A stretch of 64,000 bases of DNA, taken from contig OZ024724.1 of the NCBI GenBank assembly GCA_964016875.1, positions 27,565,962 through 27,629,961 on the forward strand, in the 5' to 3' direction. The notes beneath the pieces are model-generated. The model was not told the origin of the DNA, searched no databases, and saw only the letters and a program-made list of their open reading frames with translations. Shown in pieces: positions 46,264 through 57,594 of this stretch. Within the stretch, counting starts at the first letter, position 1, and every line of letters starts with the position of its first letter. Origin of the DNA: Fallopia convolvulus. Taxonomy: Eukaryota; Streptophyta; Magnoliopsida; Caryophyllales; Polygonaceae. The position numbers and the translations under genes were made by a program.

Positions 46264-47244
46264 CTTGACTCGGGAGCCACCACCCATGTGTGCATGGACA
46301 AAAGATGGTTCAAGCACATGAAGGATCTGGAGGATGGTTTAGTTCTCTACATGGGAAACGAGTCGACGACTCCGGTCTTAGGAAAAGGAGACGTGCTTCT
46401 ACACTTTACAAGTGGGAAGGAACTTATTCTACATAATGTATTGTACGCACCCAACATTAGAAAGAATGTTGTAAGTGGTGGTGTATTGAATAAGTTGGTA
46501 TATCGATTGGTCTTTGAGGCCGATCGTCTAGTAATAAGTAGGGCAGGAATATTTGTAGGCTTTTGCCACTATAAGAACAATATGTTCCTACTTAATGTAA
46601 TCAATAATAATGAAGTTATGTATGATTACATGGTGGTGCCAAATGATTCGGTTTATGATCTATGGCACGCGAGGTTAGGGCATGTCCACAGGAGGCGCAT
46701 GTTGGATATGGCAAAGGATCAAGTTATTCCTAACTTTGAACCTACACAAGAGAAGTGCAAAACTTGCTTGCTAACCAAAATAACTAGGCTTCCTTTCAAG
46801 AGGATCGAAAGAGAGGAAGGAGTCCTAGGGCTAGTCCATTCAGACTTGGGGGATTTGCATGCAACGCCATCGTTGGGTCAAAAGAGTTATTACATAACGT
46901 TTATTGATGACTACTCAAGGTATTGCTATATCTATCTTGTTCATTCTAAGAGTGAGGCACTTGATAGATTCAAGGAATATAAAACCGAGGTAGAATTGCA
47001 AACCAAGAATAAAATCAAAAGACTACGAACCGATCGTGGTGGTGAGTATATGGACAAGGAGTACTTTGAGTCTTGTGGTATAATACATGAGACGACTCCA
47101 TATACCCCTCAACAAAATGGGGTGGCGGAACGAAAGAACAGTGTGCTTAAGGATATGGTAAATGCAATGTTGTCCTACTCCGGGTTAAAGAACTCGTTTT
47201 GGGGTGAGGCGATGCTTACGACCAACTTTATTTTGAATAAAGTG
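46264..47244 (+). pseudogene. Copia protease and integrase, interrupted at 47244
   Basis: Continues the gag frame after TAG. It has protease LDSGATTHVC, then the GAG-pre-integrase region (LWHARLGHVHRRRMLDMA, CKTCLLTK) forming the HHCC part. The integrase core follows (HSDLGDLHATPS, FIDDYSRYCYIYLVHSK, RTDRGGEYMDKEY, TPQQNGVAERKN). The frame stops where the inner LTR element is inserted after LNKV and resumes at 50231 with PSKRNCKSPYELW. Confidence 0.85.
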
Positions 47245-48141
47245 TGATGCGACTCTGCCCTAGCTCGGACCCTACTCAGACGGACCCGAGACGTCCTAGA
47301 CCTTGGAGACAACCTTGGATTAGGACTTAGTACCATTTATGTATTATTTATATTATTATTCCTATTTCCGTCATTTACATTCCGTCTTTACTATTTTGGG
47401 CGTGTGTTCTCTTATGCTTAAGAGACCGACCCATTTAAGCTATCATAAGGCCCATTAGGCCATTAGGGTTAGTTTGCAACTTTCTATTTTTAGCAGTTAC
47501 TATTATTAGTATTATGGGCTTGGATGTTGGGCCTAGCATGTTGCTAACCCTAATCCAGCCCATTTAGAACTAGGGTTTTGTGTGGCCTCCTCTATATAAA
47601 GGAGCCACACCCCCTTTTATTAATCACGTCCAATATAAATAGCCAAGTTTAAGTAGAGTCGAGATTCCTCCTTATTTGGCCCGGGCGTCACCCCTTTCTA
47701 ACCCTTTTCCCTCGCCCTTGATTCTGCCTCGCCCAACCCTCGTTCCGACGAGCACTAGAGGTCGCGAGTCCACTTTTGTGGTCTCGTATTTATCCGGTTA
47801 CTTATTGTCGGAGAAGATCCGGACGTTTCGAGCCTAGATCCGTCCCTTTTTTGTGTGGCCTCCTCTATATAAAGGAGCCACACCCCCTTTTATTAATCAC
47901 GTCCAATATGAATATCTAAGTTGAAGTAGATTCAAGATTCCTCCTTATTTGGCCCGGGCGTCACCCCTTTCTAACCCTTTTCCCTCGCCCTTGATTCTGC
48001 CTCGCCCAACCCTCGTTCCGACGAGCATTAGAGGCCCGCGAGTCCACTTTTGTGGTCTCGTATTTATCCGGTTACCCTTTTTGGAGAAGATCCGGACGTT
48101 TCGAGCTTAGATCCGCCCCTTGCCGAGCGAGGGTCACATCA
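47245..48141 (+). repeat. 5' LTR of the inner element, with a 273-bp tandem duplication
   Basis: 897 bp against 624 bp for the 3' LTR; the difference is exactly one 273-bp duplication (first copy from 47578, second from 47851) that includes the TATA box (47593 and 47866). Confidence 0.9.
47581..47609 (+). promoter_or_regulatory. TATA box within an inverted repeat
   Basis: TGTGGCCTCC, then TCTATATAAA, then GGAGCCACA: the TATA box is flanked by near-complementary arms. Repeated at 47854 and in the 3' LTR near 49937. Confidence 0.6.
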
Positions 48142-48739
48142 ATTAGGTATCAGAGCATCAGGTGGTTCGAACGGACCCTTCTCCGTCCCTTCAAAAAAAA
48201 CACGTCGACTTCTGCCCAGATCTCGGACACAAAAAAATGTATTTTTCTGCAATTTTTTTCCATATTCCTGTATGTCTTTTCGATACGAGTCCGGGCATAT
48301 ATAATTCGTCCAAAACGGACGTCGTTTGCCCCTCCAAAAGGCCGAAATACGAACCAGCCAGCGCGCCGGGACGCACCAGCGTGCCAGGACTCCGCCGCCA
48401 GCGTGCCAGGATTCGGATCCTGGCACAGTCCAGCCCTGCAGCGACGCACCAACAGCGCGCCACACCGCGCCGAAGGTTCCAGCCCGCGCGTCCCCGTGCC
48501 AGCCAACCCTTTTTTCGGAAACTCTAGATCTTTTCCGAAGATTGCGTTGGTTCGGATTTGGAGCATATCTTTTTGTTATTTTATTTGTCTGATTTTATCA
48601 TTTTTTGTAAAAGATCTTAACTATAAAAGATCTCATTATTTTTAATTTTTAGGATAGATTTTATTTCCGTTTTTAACGGGATCTTTCGGATTGTAGAAGA
48701 TCTCGTAATATTGTAAAAAAAAAAAGAGAAGCCCGAGCC

Positions 48740-49601
48740 ATGTCTTGGACTTGCTCGGTCGTATGGGACGATTTGGACTCTTTGGATCGGCCTCGTTGAC
48801 GAGTCAACACTCGTCCCTATAGGCCGCTTCCGAGGGACGATCCGGATTGGATCCCACCATATAGACTCCCGGAGAATCAGGCACGCTATTTCGGCGAAAC
48901 ACCAAAACCCCGACGTCGATCATTCGTTGAACGGGATTGGAGTCCGCCACCTCGGCACCCGAGACCCCGATGTGAAGAGCGGGAATGGAGTCCGCCGCCT
49001 CGGCGCACGCGTACCCGATACGATGAGCGGGATTTGAGTCCGCCACCTCGGCGACCACGTCCCCGATACCGCACCTCAGGGGACCAAAGGCCTCCCCCGG
49101 CCCGCGCTTCACCAGCCCCTAGCGCTGACACTCCGACCCTCTCCGAGAACCATCGACGCACATACTACGCCATGACCGCGGAGCAACGGATCGCGGAGCT
49201 CGAGCGCTTTCTCGCCGAGGCCAACCGAGAGGCTCAACCGTGGCCAGCACCCCACGTGCCTTCGCACGCGTCGAGTCCAGCGACGTCGGCGCCCATCCTT
49301 AGCGAGGTCCCTAGCGACGTGCCAAGACACGAGTCGAGTCCAGCGCCGGACGAGGTCCCTACCAAGGACCCTACCGAGGTCTTTACCGAGGCCCTTTCCG
49401 AGGATCCTACCGAGGTTCTTCCCGAGGTCCTCCTTGATTCCGACACTGACATCGAGCCCAAGCTCGCGCCTGCCCCTGTGTCGACACAATATTTATTGAA
49501 GACTACACATGTCGATGGCAAGGCTTGGTTGAGATCGTCGCCTTCTTCCCTTTTCCGACACACGTCGAAGCGAGGACGCTTCGAAGCTAAGCGGGGGAGA
49601 A
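48740..49601 (+). pseudogene. Gag-like coding segment of the inner element
   Basis: Frame from ATG 48740, with TGA at 48797-48799, then open through the polypurine tract. It encodes three or four tandem units around SPPPRR (RDWSPPPR, REWSPPPR, RDLSPPPR; about 48920-49060). An Ala/Pro/Ser-rich region and a run of acidic EVP/EDPTEV repeats (about 49350-49440) follow. A possible coiled segment reads MTAEQRIAELERFLAEANRE. No zinc knuckle or pol is seen. It resembles the N-terminal part of gypsy-type gag, but the assignment is weak. Confidence 0.5.
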
Positions 49602-50225
49602 TGATGCGACTCTGCCCTAGCTCGGACCCTATTCAAACGGACCCGAGACGTCCTAGACCTTGGAGACCCCCTTGGATTAGGACTTAGTATCATTTATGTA
49701 TTATTTATATTATTATTTCTATTTCCGTCATTTACATTCCGTCTTTACTATTTTGGGCGTGTGTTCTCTTATGCTTAAGAGACCGGCCCATTTAAGCTAT
49801 CATAAGGCCAATTAGGCCATTAGGGTTAGTTTGCAACTTTCTATTTTTAGCAGTTACTATTATTAGTATTATGGGCTTGGATGTTGGGCCTAGCATGTTG
49901 CTAACCCTAATCCAACCCATTTAGAACTAGGGTCTTGTGTGGCCTCCTCTATATAAAGGAGCCACACCCCCTTTTATTAATCACGTCCAATATGAATAGC
50001 CAAGTTTAAGTAGAGTCCAGATTCCTCCTTATTTGGCCCGGGCGTCACCCCTTTCTAACCCTTTTCCCTCGCCCTTGATTCTGCCTCGCCCAACCCTTGT
50101 TCCGACGAGCATTAGAGGCCCGCGAGTCCACTTTTGTGGTCTCGTATTTATCCGGTTACCCTTGTCGGAGAAGATCCGGACGTTTCGAGCCTATATCCAC
50201 CCCTTGCCGAGCGAGGGTCACATCA
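49602..50225 (+). repeat. 3' LTR of the inner element (624 bp)
   Basis: Matches the 5' LTR except for the 273-bp duplication and scattered differences. Confidence 0.9.
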
Positions 50226-50230
50226 GAGTG

Positions 50231-51370
50231 CCTAGCAAGAGAAATTGTAAATCACCTTACGAGTTGTGGTTCAAGAAGAAGCATAGTCTTCATCATCTTC
50301 GTATATGGGGATGTCGTGCGGTCGTTAGACTAACGGACCCTAAATGAAAGACTGTGGGAGACAGAGGTGTTGAGTGCATCTTCATTGGATATGCACATAA
50401 TTCTAAGGCTTTGTTATAGAGCCTAATCATGCAATTTCGGTTAACACCGTGCTAGAATCGCGTGATGCAATATTTGATGAGACTAGATTCACATCTAGTC
50501 CGAGGCCTAGAGAAAAGGACCAAGAAGAAGTTGATCCATCCTCGGATCCAATGGAAACCGAGGAAGAACCAACTTCGGCGCTTGGACCTAGAGTGACTCG
50601 TTCCATGTCTCGTGCCGCCGCGCCACAAGGCGCGATGCAAGGCTCGTTCGAAGGGGCGTCGCAAGGCGCGCCCTTGGCGCCAATTGGTGACGACACCGGT
50701 GTGACGCCGATGCTCGAAGGATCAAACCTGAGCCAGGACTCAAGATCGCCAAAGCGTAAGGCTGCGAGGATCGATGACGAAGACGCCGGCACGCCTAGCA
50801 ATGCCGAGGACAACGTCGTGGCATTGCTAGGCACGAGTGAGGCAAGTGCGTCTTTGACTAGGGCTCAAAAGCGTAAGCGACGGCGAGTGCACTATGCACT
50901 TGTGATGGGACAAGCGTCTCATGAGCCAATCTTCGAGATGTTCTTGGTTGAAGGATCTAGAGAAAATGTGGGTCAAAGAATTTCATATCTTTATATGGAT
51001 GAGGATCCTAAGACCTTCAATGAGGCCATGACTTCTCAAGATGTTTCATTTTGGAAAGAAGCAATCCAAGATGAGATGGATTCCATTGTTGGTAACAACA
51101 CTTGGGAGTTGTAGGATCTTCCACCCGGAAGCAAGCCATTAGGGTGTAAATGGATCTTCAAAAGTAAGATGAAGGCCGATGGGTCCATTGAGAGGGTGTT
51201 GATTATCCAACACTTGGGAGTTGTCGATTGGTAATCCAAGGCTTTAGACAAAGAGAGGGTGTTGATTATTTTGACACCTATGCCCTCGTGGCAAGAATCA
51301 CCACGATAAGACTCTTGATTGCCTTAGCAAGCATTCATGGTCTTGTCATCCATCAAATGGAAGTTACCAA
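50231..51370 (+). pseudogene. Copia integrase end and reverse transcriptase start, truncated
   Basis: Resumes with KSPYELWFKKKHSLHHLRIWGCRAVV, a TGA at about 50345 and a frame change near 50415. A long spacer follows (50449-51114) rich in Ser/Glu/Pro with RVTRSMSR and RKRRRVHYALVM, then RT start motifs DPKTFNEAMTSQDVSFWKEAIQDEM, NNTWEL, GCKWIFKSKMKADGS and, in another frame, DYFDTYALVARITTIRLLIALA. A short local duplication (ACACTTGGGAGTTG, 51102 and 51212) breaks the frame. The sequence ends abruptly where element B starts. Confidence 0.8.
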
Positions 51371-53266
51371 TGTAAACACGTTTTAGGGAATGCATGCAAT
51401 CATAAAAGCGTATTTACATTGTTTAAGTCGAAGGAAAGTCGACCCTTGTAGATCCAAATGATAATCAAGGCAATTCGAGTAGATCTATTAAAGGGTAGTC
51501 TCGTGGGTGTTGGCCCGAAGGCAATCACCATCGACCCCTTCTAAATAATAAGTTACTTGACTTGGATAAAGGCTACAAGTTGAACGATTAAATCGATCTT
51601 TCCTTCAACGTATATTGCCACTATTACATGCCAAGGGATTATGCAATATCGTTGTGGGCTAAAACGTACCATACGAAACAATAGACGTGTTGGCAAGACA
51701 CATCTATTAAGAACAAGCGTACCTTATTCGAGTCCCATGATTCCGCTTCGATCTTGACTTGAATGAAGTCTTCTTCTTCCCATGACGTGTGTGGTTCCTC
51801 CTTCACTTGGATGAATGCCTCTTGCACCGCCACTTGAGGTTTCTTCTCCATCTTCACTTTAGAAGAACGATCCATGATATCACTCTAGTGTTTGATTTAA
51901 TTGAGAAAACTCACACAAACAAACCCTAGTCAAACCGACTACAAGAGTTGTGTTTTCCCTCTCTTCTCTTGTCGAATTTGAGTGGAATAAGAGACTAATT
52001 TTCTCATGTGTTTCATTCCCTCAAATGGACAACATTTCACCCTTAAATAGGCGTCTCAAATCTGTCCAAAACTGCCCAAGATGGCGGTTACCAATCAGTT
52101 ACAAGAAAGAGTGGATGAGAGTGATTTTAGGAGGAGTTAGTTACAACTTCTCCTTCTCTCTCCTTGTCATCTTTGGGCGTCTACATACAGCCCCCCTTGG
52201 ATCCCAAAAAACATTTTAAACCAGCCTATATTAAGCCAAAGAGAAAGCCCAAAATTCAATCCAAAAGGCCCAAGTCTTTGGCCCAACACGCATGGCACAA
52301 GGCCCATGCCATGCGCAAGTGTACACGGCCCTACATTCCATAGGCGCGCCCCATGGACCGGCCCACCTATCCCCACACCTAGCTAGGTCACTTAGCTAGT
52401 GTCACTACCCTTTAGCTAGTTGAGCTAGCATCCAGCTAGTTGAGCTGGCTTGAGCTGCATTTGAGCTTGTTGAGTTGACTTTCTAGCTCGTTGAGCTAAC
52501 TTGAGCTAGTGTGAGCTAGATTGAGCTAGTCCTTAGCTACATGAGCTTCTTATAAAGCTTATACATTGAGTCTAGAGCTTGTTCAAGCTTCTAGAGCTAA
52601 CTCTAAGCTAGTATGAAGCTTCAATACTTCTTTCTAGCATACTTAGCTATGTGCCAAGCTAAATTCAAGCTTTGGTTCTTGCTTAAAGCATCTACCAAGA
52701 TTAGAGAAGCTTCCTAATTCACATTAGAACATGCACAAAGCTACAAAACTCAAATACAAAGCTCAAAGCCTTACCTTAGCTCCACAACTAGTGCTCGGCG
52801 CCAAGGACCAATGCCCTAGGTGCACCGCAAGCTCCACCACATCCTCCTAGGTGCGTTGCTAGCTTCAACGCAACCTTGCTGTAACATTGCACCACCCTAG
52901 GCGCGCCTCTAATAGTTGTGACTTGAACCTCAAGTTCAATCACTAGGCGCGCCACACCAACCGAGCTTCGAATCCTCAAGAATGAGTCCTCGTTGTGCCA
53001 TGCCCTTACATGGTGCCGTCGCACCGAGCCGACTCCGAGCGACGCCACCTCTGAGGCGCGCCCTTGCCTAATGTCGTGGAACTCGATGTTCCGTTCCTTG
53101 GTGTTGGTGTGCAATTCACTTTGGATCAATTTATACATGACAACTCTCTATAAACACATCATGGAAAGTCATACATGTCAATTTCTCAATCGACATTATC
53201 AATATGACTTATTAACCTCAACATGCTCTTATAGGGATTTGATGACTTTGACACAAATCACCAACA
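51371..53266 (-). repeat. 3' LTR of element B
   Basis: On the plus strand it starts TGTAAACACGTTTTAGGG and ends CACCAACA. It contains the MDRSS exon copy (51875-51723), an AGCT-dense zone (about 52380-52740) and GGCGCGCC sites. Confidence 0.8.
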
Positions 53267-53280
53267 TTCCTCCCCCATTT

Positions 53281-56200
53281 GAGCCATGTCATCAAAACTC
53301 GAAGTTTATTAAACAAACTCTACGCATAGATATAAATGTCCGTAGACTTGAATTTATACCTTGTAAAAATTACAATCATGCACTAAAGAATCGTGAACTT
53401 GTCTAAGTACACGTCGTAAGAATTACGCATGAGTTTCTTACGCTTATCCTTTTACTTGACGCTTTTGTAAAGGCCTGTCATCCCTTATCCTCTCACATAT
53501 GCTTAAGTTGAGTCATCCTTGAACTCTAACTTGGAAGAAGCCTTACACTTCCACATATGCATAGTTGAGTTTTCTATCATGCTCCACATTAGCAACCAAA
53601 ACTCATTAATGAAAACTTTGTTTAAAAACTAGTTTCATGTGGTCTAGAGCATAAACCTTGATGGGAAATTTTGTATGCTCTCCAACTCTATGACTTTGGC
53701 TTTCCACATTGAATTCATCCCACACCTTTCGATGAGGGGGAATTGGGTGTCCAAATCTTAGAGTTATAAGGATGTTAACCCCATCCCTCGATTTGAATCT
53801 AACACAAACACTTATGCCAATCTCTCTATGGAGAAATCAACAAATTCGATGTGATTAGCAAAACTCAAATGAGTTGACTCCAAGTATGGAATATGCCTTA
53901 GTTCAAGGTTCCCTCACACTTAGATGTCACTTTCCGACTTAACGTCGAAGTGTCGCAAATTTCCTCTTGGAAACTCCAAGAATGCCGGCCCACCACTCAA
54001 AATAGGAATTCGTGACCAATCGTCGACTAGAGGTCTTCCATATTTTAGTGATCCAACTTGCTTTCAAAATTTTCAACCTAGGAAGTTTTATACACATCCA
54101 ATGCTTTATGCATCAATCATATATTTGACAAATGGCCTATGTCAAGATATCCACACCTTAATATCCACTTGAGCGTCCCCAAGTCATGACACACCTAACT
54201 TATAACCGTGTGATCATAAAACCATAGGTGTTCTCAAAACATGTGTATAATCATGGAATTCTACTTCCTTTCCAATTTATCACAACCAAGACGAAGATTT
54301 AGAAAACCTAATACGCCTTCACCTCTATACATTGGCATCTTCATAATTTATCAATGAAGAACAAGGTCTTATCATCTTAATCTTTTAACTTGGTTTCTAC
54401 CAAGTAAACCATGTCATTTCCATATAGACTCATTAAACACTTCTTAACCAAAGTGATTAAACTTACTATATTATATCATGCTATAAGCATATAGAGTCTG
54501 TTAGAAAGACTTCCAAATGACATTCTATCCTTTTGGCCATTCAACACAAAGTATTCCACTTTTATGTTCCTTTTCCATCCTAACCATCAAATCATTGGGA
54601 GTTTCCATAGGATCATCATCCATGTTACAACATTAGATGATTCAATTCTTCTTTTCCTTAGAAAACTTTTACCAAGAAGCCTAGAAAAATTATGCTCATA
54701 AGACAATCATCTTATCACAAGTGCTTACACACATGTTAAGATTTGTCTTTGATTAACCATGTCATTATTTCCATTAATCCTTTCAATGGTTTCTCAACCA
54801 TAAGACTAATAAACCAAAGTTTTCAAATTTAAGCCTTCATGGCGCTTGACACTTTCCTTGGATCCGAGGATTGAACAACTCCTCATAGTCTCTTCTAGAC
54901 TATAACTTGTAAATTTGAAAGTCCTAAACCAGCCTTTCAAAATTCTCAAACAAGTTCTATCCATCCAAACAAATGACACATAACATGAGCCTTTCAAAAG
55001 ATCGATCATATGGAACATGTGATGAACCAAGTTTCCAAACTTAATCACAATTTTATTAAACCCTAAACTAGGAAAACCTAATCATGACTTCAAATATGGT
55101 TTTATTGATTTAAACAAATCAATTGAATGACTTATGGTAGGCGCACCTTACGTGCCAATCAAGTTCACACCGACGCCATGCGTCGAGCACTCAATCGTAG
55201 CCAAGGCTTGGATCAACCAGCCTTGGCGCGCATAGTACACCCCAACCGTGCCATGGATTCAACCATTACACGGTGTTGCCGCTTACCGAGTGCCAACGCA
55301 CTTTGTTGCGATACTTCGGGTCCGTGTGCACCATTGCCTTGCCTCGCACATCCAGCCATGCCATGTGCCGAGCACTACGACTTGGTGTGCCTAGGCATAT
55401 GCGATCCACGATCGTGCCAAGGCTTTGTCCTTGCGATGTCACAACGCTCCCCACATGCTACATCTAGTGTCTAGTGCCATGCACCGAGGGGTCCTAGGCA
55501 GCAACCCCTCAAGGGCGTGCTTTCAAATGCTTCATGGATTTCACCATCATGAGCGCCTAGTACCGCGAGGACCGATGCCGAGACTCGACACCGCTCGGCG
55601 CGCCTATGGCCAAACCAAAGGCGTGTCTAAGTTTTAATTCTAGACATCTTATGCGCCGATCCTCTTATATCAAGGCAATTCTTTTGACATCTTCATGTCT
55701 TTTCAAAGCATATCATCATGTTTAACATGTACACAAGTCAACATCAAACCATACTTATAATTTAGACAAGTCATTAACCCTTAGGATTCAACCATATGAC
55801 ATAACGGTCTTTACATGAACTTCTTTTGTCATGCCAAAGTATCAAAACTTCCATTTGACACTTTTCAATCCTTGTCAACCTTATTTGACTAAGCTATGAG
55901 AGATCTCACTCTCATTAACATTTCTCTCTACAAGTATACCATAAATCTTGATTTAAACCAATCAAGATCTTCATGTTTCCCTTTTCCATAAGAAGCATGA
56001 TTTCCATGAAATCACCATGTGAACTTCCACATGCATCTTATCAAGAGACTCTTACCATCTTTTCTATGTGTTCTTTAGTGCATTCATGGCCAACATGTGC
56101 ATACCCTATCACGCGGGGGGCAATCCAGTAGACCCTTACATTAGTAGACCCGAAGGTAGTCTGATTACTCTAGTAGACCCAAAGGTATTCTAGGCATGAG

Positions 56201-56518
56201 TCGTCAAGGAGTGGTCGACTCAAGGGTAGTCTGATTAGGATCATCCAAAAGAATGAACCTAGAATCAACATTTTAAAGTTGATCTCAAGAATTGGACTTT
56301 AGTCCTTTCCTTGCACACATGTTGTTAAGATTAACATTGAATCAAACCATAGTTTATTTCAAAACATAAACATTACATGATCTTATTTTTGATCAATCAA
56401 TACACTATTGCCCTTTAATCAAGGCATATAAACACACACACACAAGTTTATAGCACACTTATAATGCTAAAACACACACATACACACGTACATCAAAGGA
56501 AACAAAACAAGTATACAA
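53281..56518 (-). other. Non-coding interior of element B
   Basis: Collinear with 16676-19941 of element A in inverse orientation. It has the same GC-rich zone (55120-55620) and no ORF with family features. Confidence 0.6.
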
Positions 56519-57594
56519 TCAACCATGGCGTTTCACACCACATAAGGAGCAATAAACCGGTTTCATTGGCCTTCGGTCCCCATAGACCACTTGCCAAAAA
56601 TTGCCTCCAACCGAGGCTCCTCCATCTCCCAAAGGCGCGCCCCTAGGGACGCTTCTTCTTGGCTTGGCACGTGAGTGCTTAGCCCTTGACCTTGTACGAC
56701 GCTTGAACCTCGAGTACCCTTGCCTTGTCTCGTGTCCACGCCTTGGATCACGAGCCTCCATCTCCTTGGAGGGTTGAGGCACATGAACCTCATCTTTGAT
56801 AGCATCTTCGAAATTGGGTTCACACCTCACATTAGCAAGGACCCAATCCCAATACAAGTTGCTTTTATTGTACTCCTCAAGCCACTCATCAAAGTCTTGA
56901 AGTCCGCCTTGTACTTCAATCGACCTTATGGGACTAGGAGGTTCGATTTTGACTTCCCTCAATTGAGAGGCAACTTCATCGACCGTTTTATCCCCTCGTT
57001 TAGACAAATACTCGAACTCAACAAGACAACATAACAATGCAAACATAGACAAAAACATATGAATGCAAAATAAACAAATATACGTTGAAGATTGTTAAGT
57101 TTTAGGGTATGCATGCAATCATAAAAGCGTGTTTACATTGTTTAAGTCGAAGGAAAGTCAACCCTTGTAGATCCAAAGGATAATCAAGGCAATTCGAGTA
57201 GACCCATTAAAGAGTAGTCTCGTGGGTGTAGGCCCGAAGGCAATCACCATTGACCCCTTCTAAATATTAAGTTACTTGACTTGGATAAAGGCTACGAATC
57301 GAACGATTAAATCGATCTTTCCTTCAACGTATATTGCCCTTATTCCATGCCAAGGGATTATGCAATATCGTTGTGGGATAAAACGTACCATACGAAACAA
57401 TAGACGTGTTGGCAAGACACATCTATTAAGAACAAGCGTACCTTATTCGAGTCCCATGATTCCGCTTCGATCTTGACTTGAATGAAGTCTTCTTCTTCCC
57501 ATGACGTGTGTGGTTCCTCCTTCACTTGGATGAATGCCTCTTGCACCGCCACTTGAGGTTTCTTCTCCATCTTCACTTTAGAAGAACGATCCAT
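56519..57594 (-). CDS. Two-exon element-B protein with VKxE motifs (intact copy)
   Basis: Exon 1 is 57594-57442 (51 codons, in the 5' LTR) ending AAG|GTACGC. Exon 2 is 57016-56519, after CTTGTTGAG, in frame; total 216 residues. The splice sites sit at the same positions as in element A. VKME, VKEE, VKIE and, in exon 2, VKIEPP fit the SUMO acceptor consensus (hydrophobic-K-x-E). Exon 2 has an acidic middle (LQDFDEWLEEYNKSNLYWDW), a basic patch (FKRRTRSRAKHSRAKPRR) and ends PVYCSLCGVKRHG, a C-x2-C-x4-H lacking the final Cys of a zinc knuckle. No family recognised. A truncated gag or an accessory protein acting with a helper copia is possible. Confidence 0.6.
57077..57090 (-). other. Candidate self-complementary priming site of element B
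   Basis: Minus strand CTTCAACGTATATT just after the 5' LTR end, exactly complementary to LTR bases 57335-57322 (minus strand AATATACGTTGAAG). Confidence 0.65.

Larger units (their letters stand above)
47245..50225 (+). mobile_element. Non-autonomous LTR element inserted in the copia integrase
   Basis: 5' LTR 47245-48141, 3' LTR 49602-50225; both start TGATGCGACTCTGCCC and end GGGTCACATCA. The target duplication is AAGTG (47240-47244) against GAGTG (50226-50230), one mismatch. Primer site-like TTAGGTATCAGAGC follows the 5' LTR (48143-48156, iMet type), and a purine tract GCGGGGGAGAA precedes the 3' LTR. The interior (1.46 kb) has a partial gag-like frame and no pol. Confidence 0.85.
44817..51370 (+). 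mobile_element. Copia element, 5'-truncated LTR to reverse transcriptase start
   Basis: An LTR 3' part (about 44817-45160) is homologous to the last 300 bp of the element A LTR. It is followed by gag, protease, integrase and the start of reverse transcriptase. It is interrupted by a non-autonomous LTR element at 47245-50225 and cut at 51370, where element B begins. It is the only pol-bearing relative of elements A and B in the window. Confidence 0.75.

Noticed and set aside
46256..46268. Programmed read-through of the TAG between copia gag and protease
   Set aside because: The stop falls on a codon that is usually Leu or Ile in the WxLDSGA motif, and the element has other lesions; a point mutation is simpler.
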